DNA from: Sthenelais limicola | Lineage: Eukaryota > Annelida > Polychaeta > Phyllodocida > Sigalionidae | NCBI GenBank assembly: GCA_942159475.1 | Contig: OW804097.1 | Coordinates: forward strand, 52,162,986 to 52,226,985 | Direction of reading: 5' to 3' | Length of the DNA: 64,000 nt | Position numbers and translations under genes: made by a program | Shown: positions 24,901-37,293 of the stretch, piece by piece | Numbering within the stretch: position 1 is the stretch's first letter | Layout of the letters: every line of letters starts with the position of its first letter | Notes under the pieces: generated by a model | What the model was told of the DNA's origin: nothing | Database searches by the model: none | The model's input: the letters and a program-made list of their open reading frames with translations, nothing else

Positions 24901-25226
24901 GCCCTGTGAGTGACCATGGGATGGAGTAACAGACAAGAGATAGGGCAGTAGTAGCCCTGTGAGTGACCATGGGATGGAGTAACAGACAAGAGATAGGGCA
25001 TTAGTAGCCCTGTCAGTGACCATGGGATGGAGTAACAGCCAAGAGATAGGGCATTAGTAGCCCTGTCAGTGACCATGGGATGGAGTAACAGCCAAGAGAT
25101 AGGGCAGTAGTAGCCCTGTCAGTGACCATGGGATAGAGTAACAGCCAAGAGATAGGGCAGTAGTAGCCCTGTCAGTGACCATGGGATAGAGTAACAGACA
25201 AGAGATAGGGCAGTAGTAGCCCTGTG
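24901..25226 (+). repeat. Minisatellite, 53-bp unit, about six copies
   Basis: Units start (GCCCTGT) at 24901, 24954, 25007, 25060, 25113, 25166 and 25219, exactly 53 bp apart; the last is partial. Each contains GTGACCATGGGAT(G/A)GAGTAACAG-type sequence and GAGATAGGGCA. The array starts 83 bp inside the intron after the exon donor. The first two units read GTGAGTGACC while most later ones read GTCAGTGACC, so only the early units carry a GTGAGT that resembles a splice donor. Confidence 0.95.
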
Positions 25227-25239
25227 ATAAATCATTGAT

Positions 25240-27600
25240 AAGAGTGATACATGTTGGCAGGCCTGGTAGCTTAGGTTATGTTGAGGGCACCACACCATAG
25301 GGAGGTTGCAAATTTAATTAATAAACATTCTGGGAAAAGGAGACGGGAGTGGCGGAAGAGGGGGAGGAATCGGTTGCTTTACCTTCTGGGGTAGTGTGTG
25401 TGTGTGTGTGCGGGGGGGGGACTACAAACAAAGATATATGAAAAGCTAGAACTATTAAACAGAAGAAAATTGGAACGTCATTGTGCCAGTAAATGTATGT
25501 AGCAATGGGGTAAAAACCATCTAGGTGTCAGCATTTGCTCCGATATGACCCAGCAATGAGTTCCCGACTGCCAGTATATATATTCTAGTCACTCACACTG
25601 CTGTCCTGAAGGTTGATTCAATAAAGCCATATTGGAGGATTGCTTTCAGTCCCGCCATCCCCAGAAGTGTGCTGTCGAGTCAATACTTTTCTCTTCACTG
25701 TTCCTCCATATATCAGCCCACCAAAAGGTCTGCCACCCCTGCCCTGCATAGATGGATATACCACCCCCAATGGTGCTGTTATATTGCCTTGCAGAAAGAG
25801 GTGTCGGAGGCTTCAGTATCCTGGTTATTGATGCAATTGCTTCTATGTATGGTTGGACAGTGAAAAGCTCTGGAAACTTGCACCTTGTCAGTTAGATTTC
25901 CTTACTGTGTGATACTGCCAGTCACATATATTTCCACTCTAGGAACCTTTATATTAGAACAAGTAAAACCCGTTGGTTAGATGGGATTGAATTGAATGTA
26001 TTTTTTATTTCGTTTCGAAAATTGGTTGTCCATTTCTGATAGCTCAGGCCTTCCAATGGATGCCAGATAGATGTTTTTTTTAAACAACAGATAATAACAA
26101 AAGAGAATTGTCAACTGTAGTTGGAAAATGTACATCGTAATACCTTGATTAGTACACCCATAACAAATGGTTAAGATTTACTTTTTTAGCTTTACATCGT
26201 TTTAGAACAGATAGTGATAGTGGAGGTAACTTGTTCATGAATAGGTTTAAGGTGTATTCGACAATATTGGTTTTAAATATATATACTGGGCTATACTGCT
26301 TCAGTATTTATATGAAAGAGAATACTGTTCTTGTCTTCTGTGTCTTGCCTTTGGTTTGGAAATTTATTTATCTTTTTTTAGCAGATATAATAAATCCCAT
26401 TCGAGTTAAATGGAATGGACTGTAGCTGACCACACTTTATCAAATATATGGAAGGATTTATGCCTATATCTCTTACTCTCATTCTGGTGACTTAATTTAC
26501 CAATTTGGCCCTTTTCAGCCTGTAAATTAAAAAGAAAATGGCCTAAAATATAGGGGAAGGGCGGTTCATGTAATCAATATATGGACACCCTCCACTCATG
26601 TTATATCTCCTCTTGTTCGTATAATTTTTCCCGGTTATTATCCGGAAATTCAACAGTTTAAAACTTGGCTACACCTTTAGCTGAGAGATTGCAGTATTTC
26701 CCAAATAGACGAATGTATTGATCAATTCTTCTCTCCTACATATTTAATGACAGCTCCTTTTATCGGAGTAGAATATTTTCACTTAAAGGAAAGCCTAGTA
26801 AAAACTCTAACCTTGGCATTACAGCCCAAGCACCATGATAAAGAAGAATTTCACCCAGTAAAAAAGATATAATGACGTTATTTAATCCCTCAAATGGATC
26901 GATGTCAATTCATGCCTGATCGCTCCCCTACCTCTGCTTTTTGTGAGCACGAGAGATTGAGGGGAAACCTCAAGAAAAATAAAGAAGAAAAGGTTAATGA
27001 AGGCAAGTTTTTCCTCCCAGCCACTCGAGGTATTGTATGCGAGTAGAAGTGCACTCTGAAGGGAGGAGTTAATGTAAATGTTAGAGTGTTACAGTTGTAT
27101 TGGCTCCTTTTTATCTCTGCCGTAATTGGGTGGAGTGGTTTTGGTGCGTCATCTTTAGTCTATAAAGGTCGGAATCCTCGCGATTGACCGAACAGGTCAG
27201 GAGACTGGTTCTGAAAACGAAATATCAATTTAGTTTAATTTTGATTGTTGATTTTACACGTGGCTAAAGTAGGTGTTTACCTCGCCTTAATTAAAAAAAC
27301 AACGTGCATTATATTTCATAAGATGTTTTGATAATTGTTTTAACTGATGGTTGTTTAAATTACAATAGCGCTTTTCTCATCTATTTCCATTTCTCTAAAA
27401 ATCCTGTCACCTGTATACTGCTACTACTGCCCAAATCTCTCAAATTTTGAAAGGCCAAGTACAAGCACTGAGTGCCTTGGTAAGAACTCTATAATAACTG
27501 ACTCAAACATAACAGCAGCCAGTTGTTACTACTCTATTTGGGCAGGACATTGGCTCTGTAGCATGGTGGTCGTGGTTGAGTGCAGGGATAAAGCTGTTAT
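25240..27600. other. Anonymous, presumably intronic DNA
   Basis: A short TG run followed by eight G lies near 25397-25422. No exon with convincing splice sites or known domain was recognised, including any continuation of the Shank-like protein. Confidence 0.4.
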
Positions 27601-27609
27601 GATGGTATA

Positions 27610-27770
27610 GCCCTAGTTGTGAGAATCCATCCAAACTGAGGTAAAGCCTCTCGCTCCAAACCGCAAAATGCCATTATAATCCCATGAGGACGCCTACTCC
27701 AGGGCCGGGAAGCCATGGACGCAGTAGGCGTCCAATAATTGACTCATCAGTCTTATCTGATCTTATACTG
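27610..27770. mobile_element. MITE family A copy with decayed ends
   Basis: Internal blocks are clear: ATCCAAACTGAGG, CTCTCGCTCCAAACCGCAAA, GGACGCCTACTCCAGGGCC and GCAGTAGGCGTCCAATAA. Both termini are degraded (CCCTAGTTGTGAG and CTTATACTG), so this is an older copy. Confidence 0.75.
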
Positions 27771-28734
27771 TCTTCTAAATTTTGGAGAAAAGTAAAAAAT
27801 ATTTAAATTAAAATTGTAGTTGTAACTCGGTTATTATGCTTATTTGGACAACATTGAAATGAAGTCCTCAAACAATTTCCCAATTTGAAAGATCGCATGT
27901 TTGGATAAGTGACTGGTAAATTGTTTTGCATTTTGTGATCATTCATATATCTCTGAGTAAACCCCTGATCACGTCAGGTTAGAGTGGTGACATAGGTACT
28001 GGCTGTCTGGTTTAATACTAACATCTATTGCCTCTAAAATGCCTCATAAATCTAGAGCGACCCCCACAACTGAACTCCAACCCAGAACCCGAACCCTGCA
28101 GACCTATGTTTCATTGCACGTGTAGGTAATATATATAGACTTGTCGGTCTCTAACCAAGCCCCGCCCTCCCCCTCCCTGCCACACATCCCTCCTGGAGAG
28201 CACACATACATGCTTCATGTTGGACATGCAAGATTTACATGGTAGGCATGCTAAACATGTAATAGTCAGTGAGGAGGCGGAGGAGACGAGATGAGGGGGC
28301 AATCACACCATCACACATCTGTGGATACTATACAATAAATGATCTCCCCTGGCCAAAGTCAATAACTCTTAATTTGTTTAAAATATTGCAATATTCCATA
28401 TCGGTATCCTGTAATGACTCTCCCACCCTCCAGACACATGTACATGAGCTATAGGCACAGCTATAACTTATTAACATAATGTAGTTGGTTGAACTCAGTA
28501 TACCATTACAGGTTGGGTTGAGGCTGGATTGGATTGGAATAACAGCTAGCAAGATCATCTCTTTTGTCTCTTTCTCAGTTCCTATATATATGTTTGCGTA
28601 TGCCAGCCTATACTCTGTTTGAGACCTACTTAGAGTAAACATCAAAGCGACCCATTGGTAACCCTACGGCGAACCGCTCCATGTAGATCTCAAATAGTGT
28701 ATCGGGCTGTCTATGATATCTATCAATCTTATCT

Positions 28735-28885
28735 GTCTTATAGGTGCCTCTGTCTTCCTTCTCTGTCTGTCTCTTTGTCTCAGTCCCTCTCTGTCAGTCA
28801 CTCTCACCCACTCTCCCTGTAACTATCCCCACGTCTCCCTGTGTCTTATCTCTCTGTCTCTCTCGTTCCTCCTCTCTCACCTGCG
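28735..28885 (+). repeat. Pyrimidine-rich (CT) low-complexity tract
   Basis: About 150 bp dominated by CTGTCTCT, CCCTCTCTGT and CACTCTCACC units. Open frames here are Ser/Leu-rich artefacts. Confidence 0.75.
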
Positions 28886-29277
28886 CTTTTACCTGTAAAC
28901 ATAAGTTGTAAAGTGCGGGTAGGTGACGAGGTTCCCACCATTGCAGCCCGAGTCATCCCACCAGCTACTGCTTGCTTAGGGAATGGTTACCATGGTTATC
29001 CATGTATCAGCTTTATATTAAATTACTTAAAGTGAGCTCAGAGGAAATAACCACTTTAGCGACAAATGTTTTTTTCCGGGTAATTGTTAATGTTATACAG
29101 TCCCAATATCATACTTTTCCCCCTTGAATCTATGGATCAAATATACCTGGAAAAAGTGGAAAATAAATACCCGGACTTACTGGGAAATCCCCGATCAAAC
29201 AAAGAGAAAAAAGCAGACGACGTTGGAAGGGAAACATCCTTTGTTGGAAATTGTCGTCTGCTTTTGATATTTTCATT

Positions 29278-29434
29278 CAGTCTAGGCCCCAAGTTGAGAG
29301 TCCCTTCAAACTGAGGGAAAGCCTCTCGCTCCAAACTGCAAAATGTCATTATAAACCTATTATGACGCCTACTCCTGGCGTCCAATCACTGACAAACAAT
29401 TCTTATCTGATCTGAGAGGCTTCAGCCTAGACTG
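29278..29434. mobile_element. MITE family A, complete copy
   Basis: It starts CAGTCTAGGCCCC and ends CAGCCTAGACTG, with CCCTTCAAACTGAGGG, CTCTCGCTCCAAACTGCAAA and TCTTATCTGATCTGAGAGG inside. It shows a small internal deletion relative to the 4684 copy. Confidence 0.85.
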
Positions 29435-30300
29435 TATTCTCCTTGGTACGCAAGAAGGCAGGAAATCCCTGTAAAGCGAGATCAGAGCATTCCTGCCGTT
29501 TATGACTTCTCTTTGTATGGAAAAGTCTTTAATTTGTACGCGCTAGCAAATAAGTTGAAAATGTAGGCCAGTTTCGTTATTTTTAGTTGCTGCCACGCCA
29601 GCGCGTGTAACCAAGTGTATGCACATATATATGTTAAGGGAGTGTGTGGGGCCACCTTTTCAGTTACCATAGTAACACAGGTGTAGCTTCTCTGTCTTCC
29701 TTCTCTTAAAAGACCCACCACATGAGTTCCTAGAACTATCAGTACTCCAAGAAGCCATTCATGTTTATCTTAACTAACTTGTTAATGTTTCCAGTTAAGA
29801 ATAGCTAAGAATGCTTTGTGGATCTGCAGCCTGGTACAAACTAGTTGTTACATCCTGTGAATCATGAACACTAGGAATATACACTTTACTTTAAACTGGG
29901 ATATGTCGTCTCGGTCTTATTACCCCCCAAAAGGATTTCTTAAGTGGTAATGGTGACAATGAAGTTGTGTGGTGGTTTATTGTGGTATTGTAGGTACTTT
30001 AGAACTAGGTTTTCTACATTTCCTAAGTCAATGATTCTGTGTGCCATTAGAAAACTTTCTATATTTTACTATAGAACATCCTATTTCTGTGAATGGGGGC
30101 ACAGGCCATAAGGAAGTAGTTAGCATCTTTCCGCACTAAAAATTCAGTTGAAATTGATAAATATTTGAACCTTGAACTAGTATGTACTAGTATGTTGAAG
30201 GGGATAGCTCACCAGTATGGAAGAAAAAAGGTGTCAGAAAGCCTTGACGAATCGTGGCCTGTGCAAAAACCATTTTCGCCGAAAATAAACACAAGCTTAC

Positions 30301-30921
30301 TAGACTGGGCAATAGATGAGAAATTCTCAATCCTAGGGGCATTTTTGAGTACAAAGGTTCATCAGCACTTTTCTGGCTAATTTGGGTGTGCTGAATACGA
30401 AAATCACTGTTGGCAAGCTGAAATCTGACTCCTTCCCTGTCAAAAATCAAAAACAAAAATGGCTGCCATTCAGTTTTTAGAAAAATCATAAAACACACAT
30501 ATATAGTCATGTGATACCTCAAAATGATGGAAATTGAGAGGACAATCCATTTCACCCACTTACCTGGATGTCACAGTAATGTGGTTACCATGACAACCAA
30601 ATATCCACACATAATATGTATTTTTCACTCATTTTTTGACAAAAATCATAAAAAACACATATATGGGCATGTGATACCTCAAAATGATGGTAATGCAGAG
30701 GGGAATCCATTTCTGATATTCTCATTGTTGTTAGGACATGGCATAGTATATTACAGCATATCATAACAACAAAATCTGAATAAAAAGTCCATACATTCCT
30801 GGCTATAACATCATCGTTCAACCAGTTGAAGAACTGCCATGTGTATGGTGCCTATACACCTAAGTAGTACATCAACCTGATTGCATGCAATATCATTGGC
30901 ATATCAATATTGCTATGAAGG
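30301..30921 (+). repeat. Left terminal inverted repeat of the 30.3-33.75 kb element
   Basis: It matches 33119-33751 in reverse complement. Within it are two related 80-bp stretches, each containing ATGTGATACCTCAAAATGATGG-like sequence (truncated here to the common block ATACCTCAAAATGATGG), at about 30511-30535 and 30671-30695. Arm-encoded open frames on both strands give matching peptides at the two ends simply because the DNA is duplicated. Confidence 0.85.
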
Positions 30922-31095
30922 CTATGCTATGAATAGCATATTAGGGAATAGCATATTAGAGCATATTATAACAACAAAATCTAAATAAAAAGTCAATATA
31001 TTCCTGGCTATAACATCATCGTTCAACCAGTTGGAGAACTGCCATGTGTATGGTGCATATACACCTAAGTAGTACATCAACCTGATTGGATCCAA
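30736..31095 (+). repeat. 205-bp tandem duplication at inner edge of the left TIR
   Basis: The stretch containing AACAACAAAATCT (30765) recurs at 30970, and the following 120 bases, including CCTGGCTATAACATCATCG and CACCTAAGTAGTACATCAAC, are repeated with a few mismatches. The right arm carries only one copy, so the duplication arose after or independently of arm formation. Confidence 0.85.
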
Positions 31096-31179
31096 TATCC
31101 TTCTACTAAGCTCTGCCTATAACAGAAGGCTATATATTCATGAAGGCAATTCAGAGCACCAACAAATGAAATGACAAAA

Positions 31180-33060
31180 ATCAGTTACATGCCCATCGTC
31201 CAAGCACCTGCCCATGAAGTGGGCATACTTAACACTCAGGTGCATGTATGTATCAGAGCAACTTGGCAAGTATTAAACTGTAATAATGGTTGATTAGGCC
31301 TTAGTTAGTCACTTGATGGAACATTGAAATATCAGCTTCATCAGGAGATGTAGTCACTCTAAAGAATCTCTGACTTGCAAATGAGAAAGCAAAGGAGAAC
31401 ATTAACTTTCTGTACTGGTGGCAGAACAAGGACATGGTTACGACTCTTCTACAGATAATAAGGGCCTACTGTGATGCTGACTTGCACCTCCACATTTACG
31501 CCTTCAAGGAGATGCTACCATATTTCATATGGTATGATCATACCAACTATGCAAAGTGAGATTCTGTCTCCCTAGCAGAGATGGGCAATCTTCCACTTCA
31601 TGTACTGACCAAGTTTGAACATGGAAACTTTATTGTCAAACTTTCTGACAGACAGTTCAACCAGGTAGATGCTGACCATGCACTGTAGTGGATCAACAAA
31701 GTAGAGAAATGTGCTGATGGAATTGTAGGCATCACCAAAACTAGATCGATTCTGAACAGAGGGGCACAGTCCTACAATCTCTGTACCCACATCAGCATCA
31801 CTGTATATGCCAACTACAATGTTGAGAAGAATGATATTGTTCTCAATGAAAGTCAGCCAAAACATATGGAAAGACATAAGGATGAGGATCGTTTAGTAGA
31901 CCAACTTGCTAATCTTGGATTCTTCTCTGCAATGGAAGTCTTACATAATCTGGCAAATAAAGATCTTGTGACAAGTGCATTTCAGAATGCAAAACTACAG
32001 TACTTATATCCCAGGGGTCAGAGGCAATTAGAAACATCAGTGTCAATGAGGCTGACAATGATAATCTACAAACTGGTAATAAAGCCATCTTGATTGATTG
32101 ACTAACTGAAAATATCCCCTGTCCATCTGCTGTTGCTGGGATTTCAGATTCAACCCTCATTATAGATGGTCAGGCATTAATCAATGCACTTGGAAACTGG
32201 ATGGAGCCACTACCTTTGAGGATTACACAGATGTCTTTACTGATACTGTTCTGAAAGTGGGAAATACATTTGGAAGGATGTTATTAGTGGCAGCTTCCCC
32301 AATGGTGAGGTGAAAAGTAATATCGCCCTTAATCATGGTCCTCTTGTAGCAGAGTATGACTAAGCAGACACTACTCATTCTCCATGCCATCCATTCTTCT
32401 TCAAATGTATATTCCAGTGCATGAGGTTATACACAATATCCCTGAAGGTCCCTGCTAGCATTCCTGCCTTCCATACCATAAGAAGGTCAGACACATCATT
32501 CATAGCAGACTACAGATAACAAACCATGTACAATGTGGTTCTTGAACAACATGACTTACTCCATGAACTTGGAGTAAACTGGAACTCAGACAAGATATGG
32601 TATCTTAGTTGAGAAGTTCTTCTGCTATGTACAAGATGCCAGGAGCAGCATCAATTGATTATGCAAGGCTACTTCTGTTCAGAAAACTGTATAAGACAGA
32701 AGCATTGCTATCCACTGCTGATGCACTTATGCTGCATATTCATTCTGCCCATTACTAAGCCCTGGTCTAGAACTCATATGGTTAATCCTAATATTTCCAA
32801 CCCTACAACACTTGGGTGGAAACAAAAGGACCAGCAACTTGTGCCCATCCTTATGACCAAAGACGCTGTAGCTGATGCTTGCATATCACTGATATCAAGC
32901 CAATGCAAGACTGGGAGTACAAATCAACATTGAGGTTGCAGGAAAACTATTCTACCATTCACTTCAAAACTGTCACTGTGATAAAAATGCAGGTGTCTAC
33001 TGCAACATAAGGGAATAGACACAACACTATATGAAAGCCGACTTACAACTATTTCTCTGT
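31180..33060 (+). pseudogene. Degenerate Academ-like nuclease/CXC gene
   Basis: Reading in shifting frames gives the same series of blocks as the intact gene at 52625. About 31460-31560: LHLHIYAFKEMLPYF and WYDHTNYA. About 31670-31750: VDADHAL-x-WINKVEK then GIVGITKTRS (intact gene: LDQAHEQMNAVIK then GAIGITDNPS). About 31890: LVDQLANLGFF. About 32150: STLIIDGQALINALG (intact gene: STLILDGAVIVQMM). About 32460: IPAFHTI then SDTSF (intact: LPIFHALTGCDVTSF). About 32635-32765: SIDYARLLLFRK and ALMLHIHSAHYQALV. About 32830-32930: a remnant cysteine region with CKTG. Stops and frameshifts are frequent. The stretch equivalent to intact residues about 285-445, with most catalytic acids, appears deleted. 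Confidence 0.65.
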
Positions 33061-33118
33061 ACATCTGATTCTTTACAATTGCATATATTTCTAGTCTCTG
33101 AATTGCCTTCATAAATCT

Positions 33119-33751
33119 ATAGCCTTCATAGCAATATTGATATGCCAATGATATTGCATGCTATCAGGTTGATGTACTACTTAGGTGTATAGGCACCATA
33201 CACATGGCAGTTCTTAAGTGGTTGAACAATGATGTTATAGCCAGGAATTTATGGACTTTTTATTCAGATTTTGTTGTTATGATATGCTGTAATATGCTAT
33301 GACATGTCCTTACAACAATGAGAATATCAGAAATGGATTCCCCTCTGCATTACCATCATTTTGAGGTATCACATGCCCATATATGTGTTTTTTTATGATT
33401 TTCCCCAGAAATGAGTGAAAAATACATATTATGTGTGGATATTTGGTTGTCATGGTAACCACATTACTGTGACATCCAGGTAAGTGGGTGAAATGGATTG
33501 TCCTCTCAATTTCCATCATTTTGAGGTATCACATGACTATATATGTGTGTTTTATGATTTTTCTAAAAACTGAATGGCAGCCATTTTTGTTTTTGATTTT
33601 TGACAGGGAAGGAGTCAGATTTCAGCTTGCCAACAGTGATTTTCGTATTCAGCACACCCAAATTAGCCAGAAAAGTGCTGATGAACCTTTGTACTAAAAA
33701 ATGCCTCTAGGAGTATTAAGAGTGATGTTTAGGTGGATTTTGCCTAGTCTA
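33119..33751 (-). repeat. Right terminal inverted repeat of the 30.3-33.75 kb element
   Basis: Reverse complement of the left arm, ending GCCTAGTCTA at 33751 followed by TAC. It carries one copy of the segment that is duplicated in the left arm. Confidence 0.85.
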
Positions 33752-33964
33752 TACGACCGCCACCCATGCCTCTATAACAGAGAACCTATATATCTCCAAA
33801 CCCTATCCAACGGACTTAGACTCTTAGACTCTCTAATTCTTTCGCCAATCGAAAGGGAATTGCATCAATAACTAACGTTACATGTGTCAGTTTAAAAGAA
33901 ATCCGAGTCCCAGAGGTGAAGATATTAGTGAAATTAAAAAATTAAATGACTCGAAAATGAGACA

Positions 33965-34060
33965 AATGCTGGCCGCTCTGGGACTCGACCTCACATTGTC
34001 TAGTTTGGAAGTCTGACAGCCTAACCAATTGACCATTGAGACTGGCTATGGAGTACATGC
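33965..34060 (-). mobile_element. Remnant of a tRNA-derived SINE head
   Basis: On the minus strand the sequence reads TGGTCAATTGGTTAGG (A-box-like) and, about 45 bp later, GGTCGAGTCCC (B-box-like). The T-stem does not pair properly and no acceptor stem closes, so a working tRNA gene is unlikely. It differs from the SINE at 8655. It could alternatively be a lone tRNA pseudogene. Confidence 0.45.
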
Positions 34061-34105
34061 ATATAAACACTACCCATACCCATTGATTCATTGCATTTAA
34101 GGTCC

Positions 34106-34139
34106 CCCATTCTCCTCATGTTGATTGAGGAGAATGGGG
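34106..34139. repeat. Hairpin with 14-bp perfect arms
   Basis: CCCCATTCTCCTCA pairs with TGAGGAGAATGGGG across a short loop. No flanking duplication was found. Confidence 0.7.
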
Positions 34140-34867
34140 AAAATGAATCATCTATGAAGTTCCCTGTGTTAACCGCAGGTAATTTAATGATTCAAATTAT
34201 CATAAAATTTGATATTGCATCTGCAATCTATTTCTATAGTTTGCAGGACTGTCTAGGTTTGCACACTTCTCTGGATTGGTTTATAAACATGGCTATAGGA
34301 CGGTAACCTAGACACCTCTGAAGACCAACTTGATTTTCCTTAATTTAATATTCTATGAATATCACACTAAACTATGGCCTCCATTGGTTAGGAAGGATAA
34401 TGAAAACCTGCCCTTGTTTGTGGGAAGAAGGCCTGGTAATGCTGGCTCTGTGCCAACGAGCATAAAATGAAGTGGTATAAGATCTTCGATGTCCTCCACG
34501 CCTTTGTAGACAGGCCTTTGTGCATAGACAGTAAAATTATAAGATTCAACTACAGTCCAGTTCATATTGCGTGGTACTTGACAAGTGGCCCAGGTCCAGG
34601 CCCATACGGATACCTTCTATTTCCTCCAATATAAACAAATACGAATGACTTGGTCAAGTTATGTGGAACGCGCTGTAACATAGTATGTAGAACACCTATT
34701 TTTAGGACAAGATGCAAGGGTCATTCAAAAGTGGGGTAGCATCATTCCTGTATGGTTTACAGAGGCTGGAAAAGACTATATTATTATGGTTGACCATGGT
34801 CACGGTCTGTTTATAAATGAGGTAGTGACCCTGGGCTTGACCTTGGGTCATCCATCATCGTGCCATT

Positions 34868-34882
34868 CCCCCCCCCCCCCCC
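34868..34882 (+). repeat. Poly(C) run, 15 bases
   Basis: An uninterrupted C15. Confidence 0.9.
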
Positions 34883-35479
34883 ATTAAACCCCTGCGCCAA
34901 TGGGTCGAGGGGTAGAAGATGAAAGGGGGCGGTTATTTCACCCTGCATTTCACCCCCGGGCAGAGTGTGAACATTTGGCATATTGAGAAAAATGACCAGT
35001 TCTCACACGACCACGTGGGTTTGAATTAGCCACAAGTTGGAACAGATTTCACATTGGCTGATATGTCCTGTTCACATATGTTTCACATGGACAACTGTTC
35101 CTAAATTGAAGTGTAATGTAGAGGAATTAACCTATCTAATCCCAGAGTAAACTGAGACTCTGGGATATAATATTGGTTCGCATTTTAAACCCCTTTCTTC
35201 TAAAGACTATAGTTACCTGGCAATTTCTTTACTATATTGCTCTTTAAATTGGTTACCTCTGCAGACCACGTGTCCATTTTTGTTTGTTCGCCCAAATATT
35301 TAAATGTATTGTTAGGGGTGATAAGGCAGAAATGTACATCCCAAGAAAATCATTGCATCCTTACAAAAAAGGGAAAGGACCATTAGTATTCCCTAAAAAC
35401 AAAGCGGCTCTGAAGGTCATGTACCTTCCCTCCGACGGCTATGAGTGTTCATCCATTTCTAGGAATCAGTAGGATAATT

Positions 35480-35700
35480 CTACGATACAAAGGTAATGCA
35501 TCTATATATGGTCCTGGGTAAGACCATAAAGTGCCTTTCTGTCTCTTTTCTCTGTCTCTCTCTCCCTTCTTCTCTATCTCTATTTCTTGGGTATGATCAT
35601 AAAGTGCCTCCCTCGCAGCTCTCCCGCCCTTGATATAACAGTTCAAAGTGTTGATAAGGGCGTAAAGCAACCAATCTCACTCACTCACTCACTCAATGCA
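35480..35700 (+). mobile_element. SINE/LINE-like 3' tail ending in (ACTC)n
   Basis: Two copies of TGGGTA(A/T)GA(C/T)CATAAAGTGCC (near 35514 and 35587) flank a CT-rich stretch. After them comes GATAAGGGCGTAAAGCAACC and a short (ACTC)n run at about 35676-35695. A terminal simple repeat following a GCGTAAA-type end is the usual shape of a SINE or LINE 3' tail; similar (ACTC)n tails are familiar in mollusc genomes. The head of the element was not recognised. Confidence 0.4.
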
Positions 35701-37293
35701 TCTATATTTCCAGGTTTCATTGCATGGATCTTCATAGTATAAATAAACATAAATTATATAATACATTAAACACTGGGGAAACAACTATGCTAATTCTTCA
35801 TTCCTTTGGAACGTACGCCATTATATCGACTTCATTCCACCCTGATGTAAGGAAGACCTAGAATCCTTTCTCCAGGAAACCTTAGAGAAAGAGGAAACCA
35901 AGTTTATCAATGTACATGTATATTGTGAGCTTAGGCTACCTGCTCTGTTTCTACGCTGTCATGTCAGGCTTTATGTTGACATATTTCACAATGGCTTCAT
36001 ATGTAAAATTCTGATTGCGAGGGAGAGAGAAAGAGGTGGAGGGAGGGTCGACGTTGGGGGATAGGTGAAGGCTGGCGGTGGGTGGTAGGGAGGGAGGGAA
36101 GGAGGTCCTGTAATTAAGCATGTAGATCCTAGAGTCATGATTAATGAGTGTCAGTCATTATGATCTATTTATGATTTGACATGTGCAAATTAGTGAGAAA
36201 TACCAATGATTTCTCTACCATTTATTGCCATTTTATGAGAGGAGGAGTTCATGGAGGAACGTGTCCTTTTGCAATGACTGGCAGTTCCCCAGAACTGCAT
36301 GCGAATCTAATTCATTGGAAACGCCATTTTCTGGCTTCCCTTGTGTTGCTTGTTGATGACTGTTTAATCCAAACATTCCTGCTATAGTATATCTCACACT
36401 AATTACGTCGCGGCAATATGTCTTTGATGGCGATTAATCTGCCACCTTCTGATAAAAAAAACAACAGCTGGATCATCACATTCACTCCTTCCCTCGACCC
36501 CAAGTTGGGGGAAGTTGGGTATCAGCACCACTTATCTTATCATTAAACTTCTCACAGAGGCAGTCACTGTCCCGGGGACGAGGGGATAGCGGTGGACCAT
36601 GCCACTTAATTACCAAAACAACTTGCTTTCTCTCCCGCTCCCACAGAAGTTACTTTAGTATACAGTATATTGGTAGAACCACCGAGAATGGTAGAACACT
36701 TCTCTTTGTGAATATATCCAAGCAATAATCGCAATTTAGAAATCGAGTTTCTAAGAATAGCGAGAGTGTAGTCTGGTTTCTAAGACTAATAGAACTTAGA
36801 ATGTACTAAAATATGTTTAAGGTGCGATTCTACTGGATCGCTTCTATATGTGCTCATGGCTCGCTCTTGCTTCACATGTTTATAGTGTGCTTTTCATTCG
36901 CTCTTCATCCATTAATATTTTTAGCACAAGACAAGTGCAGAGTGATTCTACTGGTGCGCTTGTTTCCTTATGAAATCAATAGCAAGTGTGTTGGTCCGCT
37001 CTCACTGCGCTATTGGACCGCTACTTAACAGGCAGAAAGAGCGACGTGTAGTTGTGCTCAAATCAAACACAACAGACATTAGCGCAATGTCCAAAATGAG
37101 TGCCAACTTCATATTTTAAGAGCATATAGAAATAACCGATTCCATTGGACCACTCTGTTTCGCTTTAACTTCGTTTGTTATGCACTCTGGAAGTATAAAA
37201 GAGCATAGCATGAGCTGACCAAAAGAGCGATCCGGTGGAATGGCACCTTTAGAATGTACTAAAATATGCTGTCCTCATTATATTTACCATTAT

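Larger units (their letters stand above)
30301..33751 (+). mobile_element. Academ-like DNA transposon with long TIRs and a ruined gene
   Basis: The right arm (about 33119-33751) is the reverse complement of the left arm (about 30301-30921). Most of the roughly 630 bp is nearly identical; only about 30 bp just inside the outermost 12 bp differ. The outer ends read TAGACT(G/A)GGCAA. The flanks are TAC on both sides (30298-30300 and 33752-33754), a candidate 3-bp target duplication. Between the arms lies a degenerate coding region related, block by block, to the nuclease/CXC gene at 52625. A 205-bp segment of the left arm is tandemly repeated. The element is non-autonomous as it stands. Confidence 0.7.

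Noticed and set aside
24901..25226. Regular 53-bp spacing considered as a CRISPR-like array
   Set aside because: The whole unit repeats with no unique spacers, and the surroundings are eukaryotic. It is a minisatellite.
30187..33697. Identical peptides encoded near 30.5 kb and 33.5 kb taken as a duplicated gene
   Set aside because: The peptides come from the two TIR arms, which match at DNA level on both strands, including non-coding parts.
33965..34060. Possible functional tRNA gene on the minus strand
   Set aside because: A-box-like and B-box-like motifs exist, but the T-stem and acceptor stem do not pair. A SINE head or pseudogene fits better.
35138..35165. Hairpin ATCCCAGAGT...ACTCTGGGAT as a member of the mini-insertion group
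   Set aside because: No flanking direct repeat and different ends; probably a chance or unrelated palindrome.
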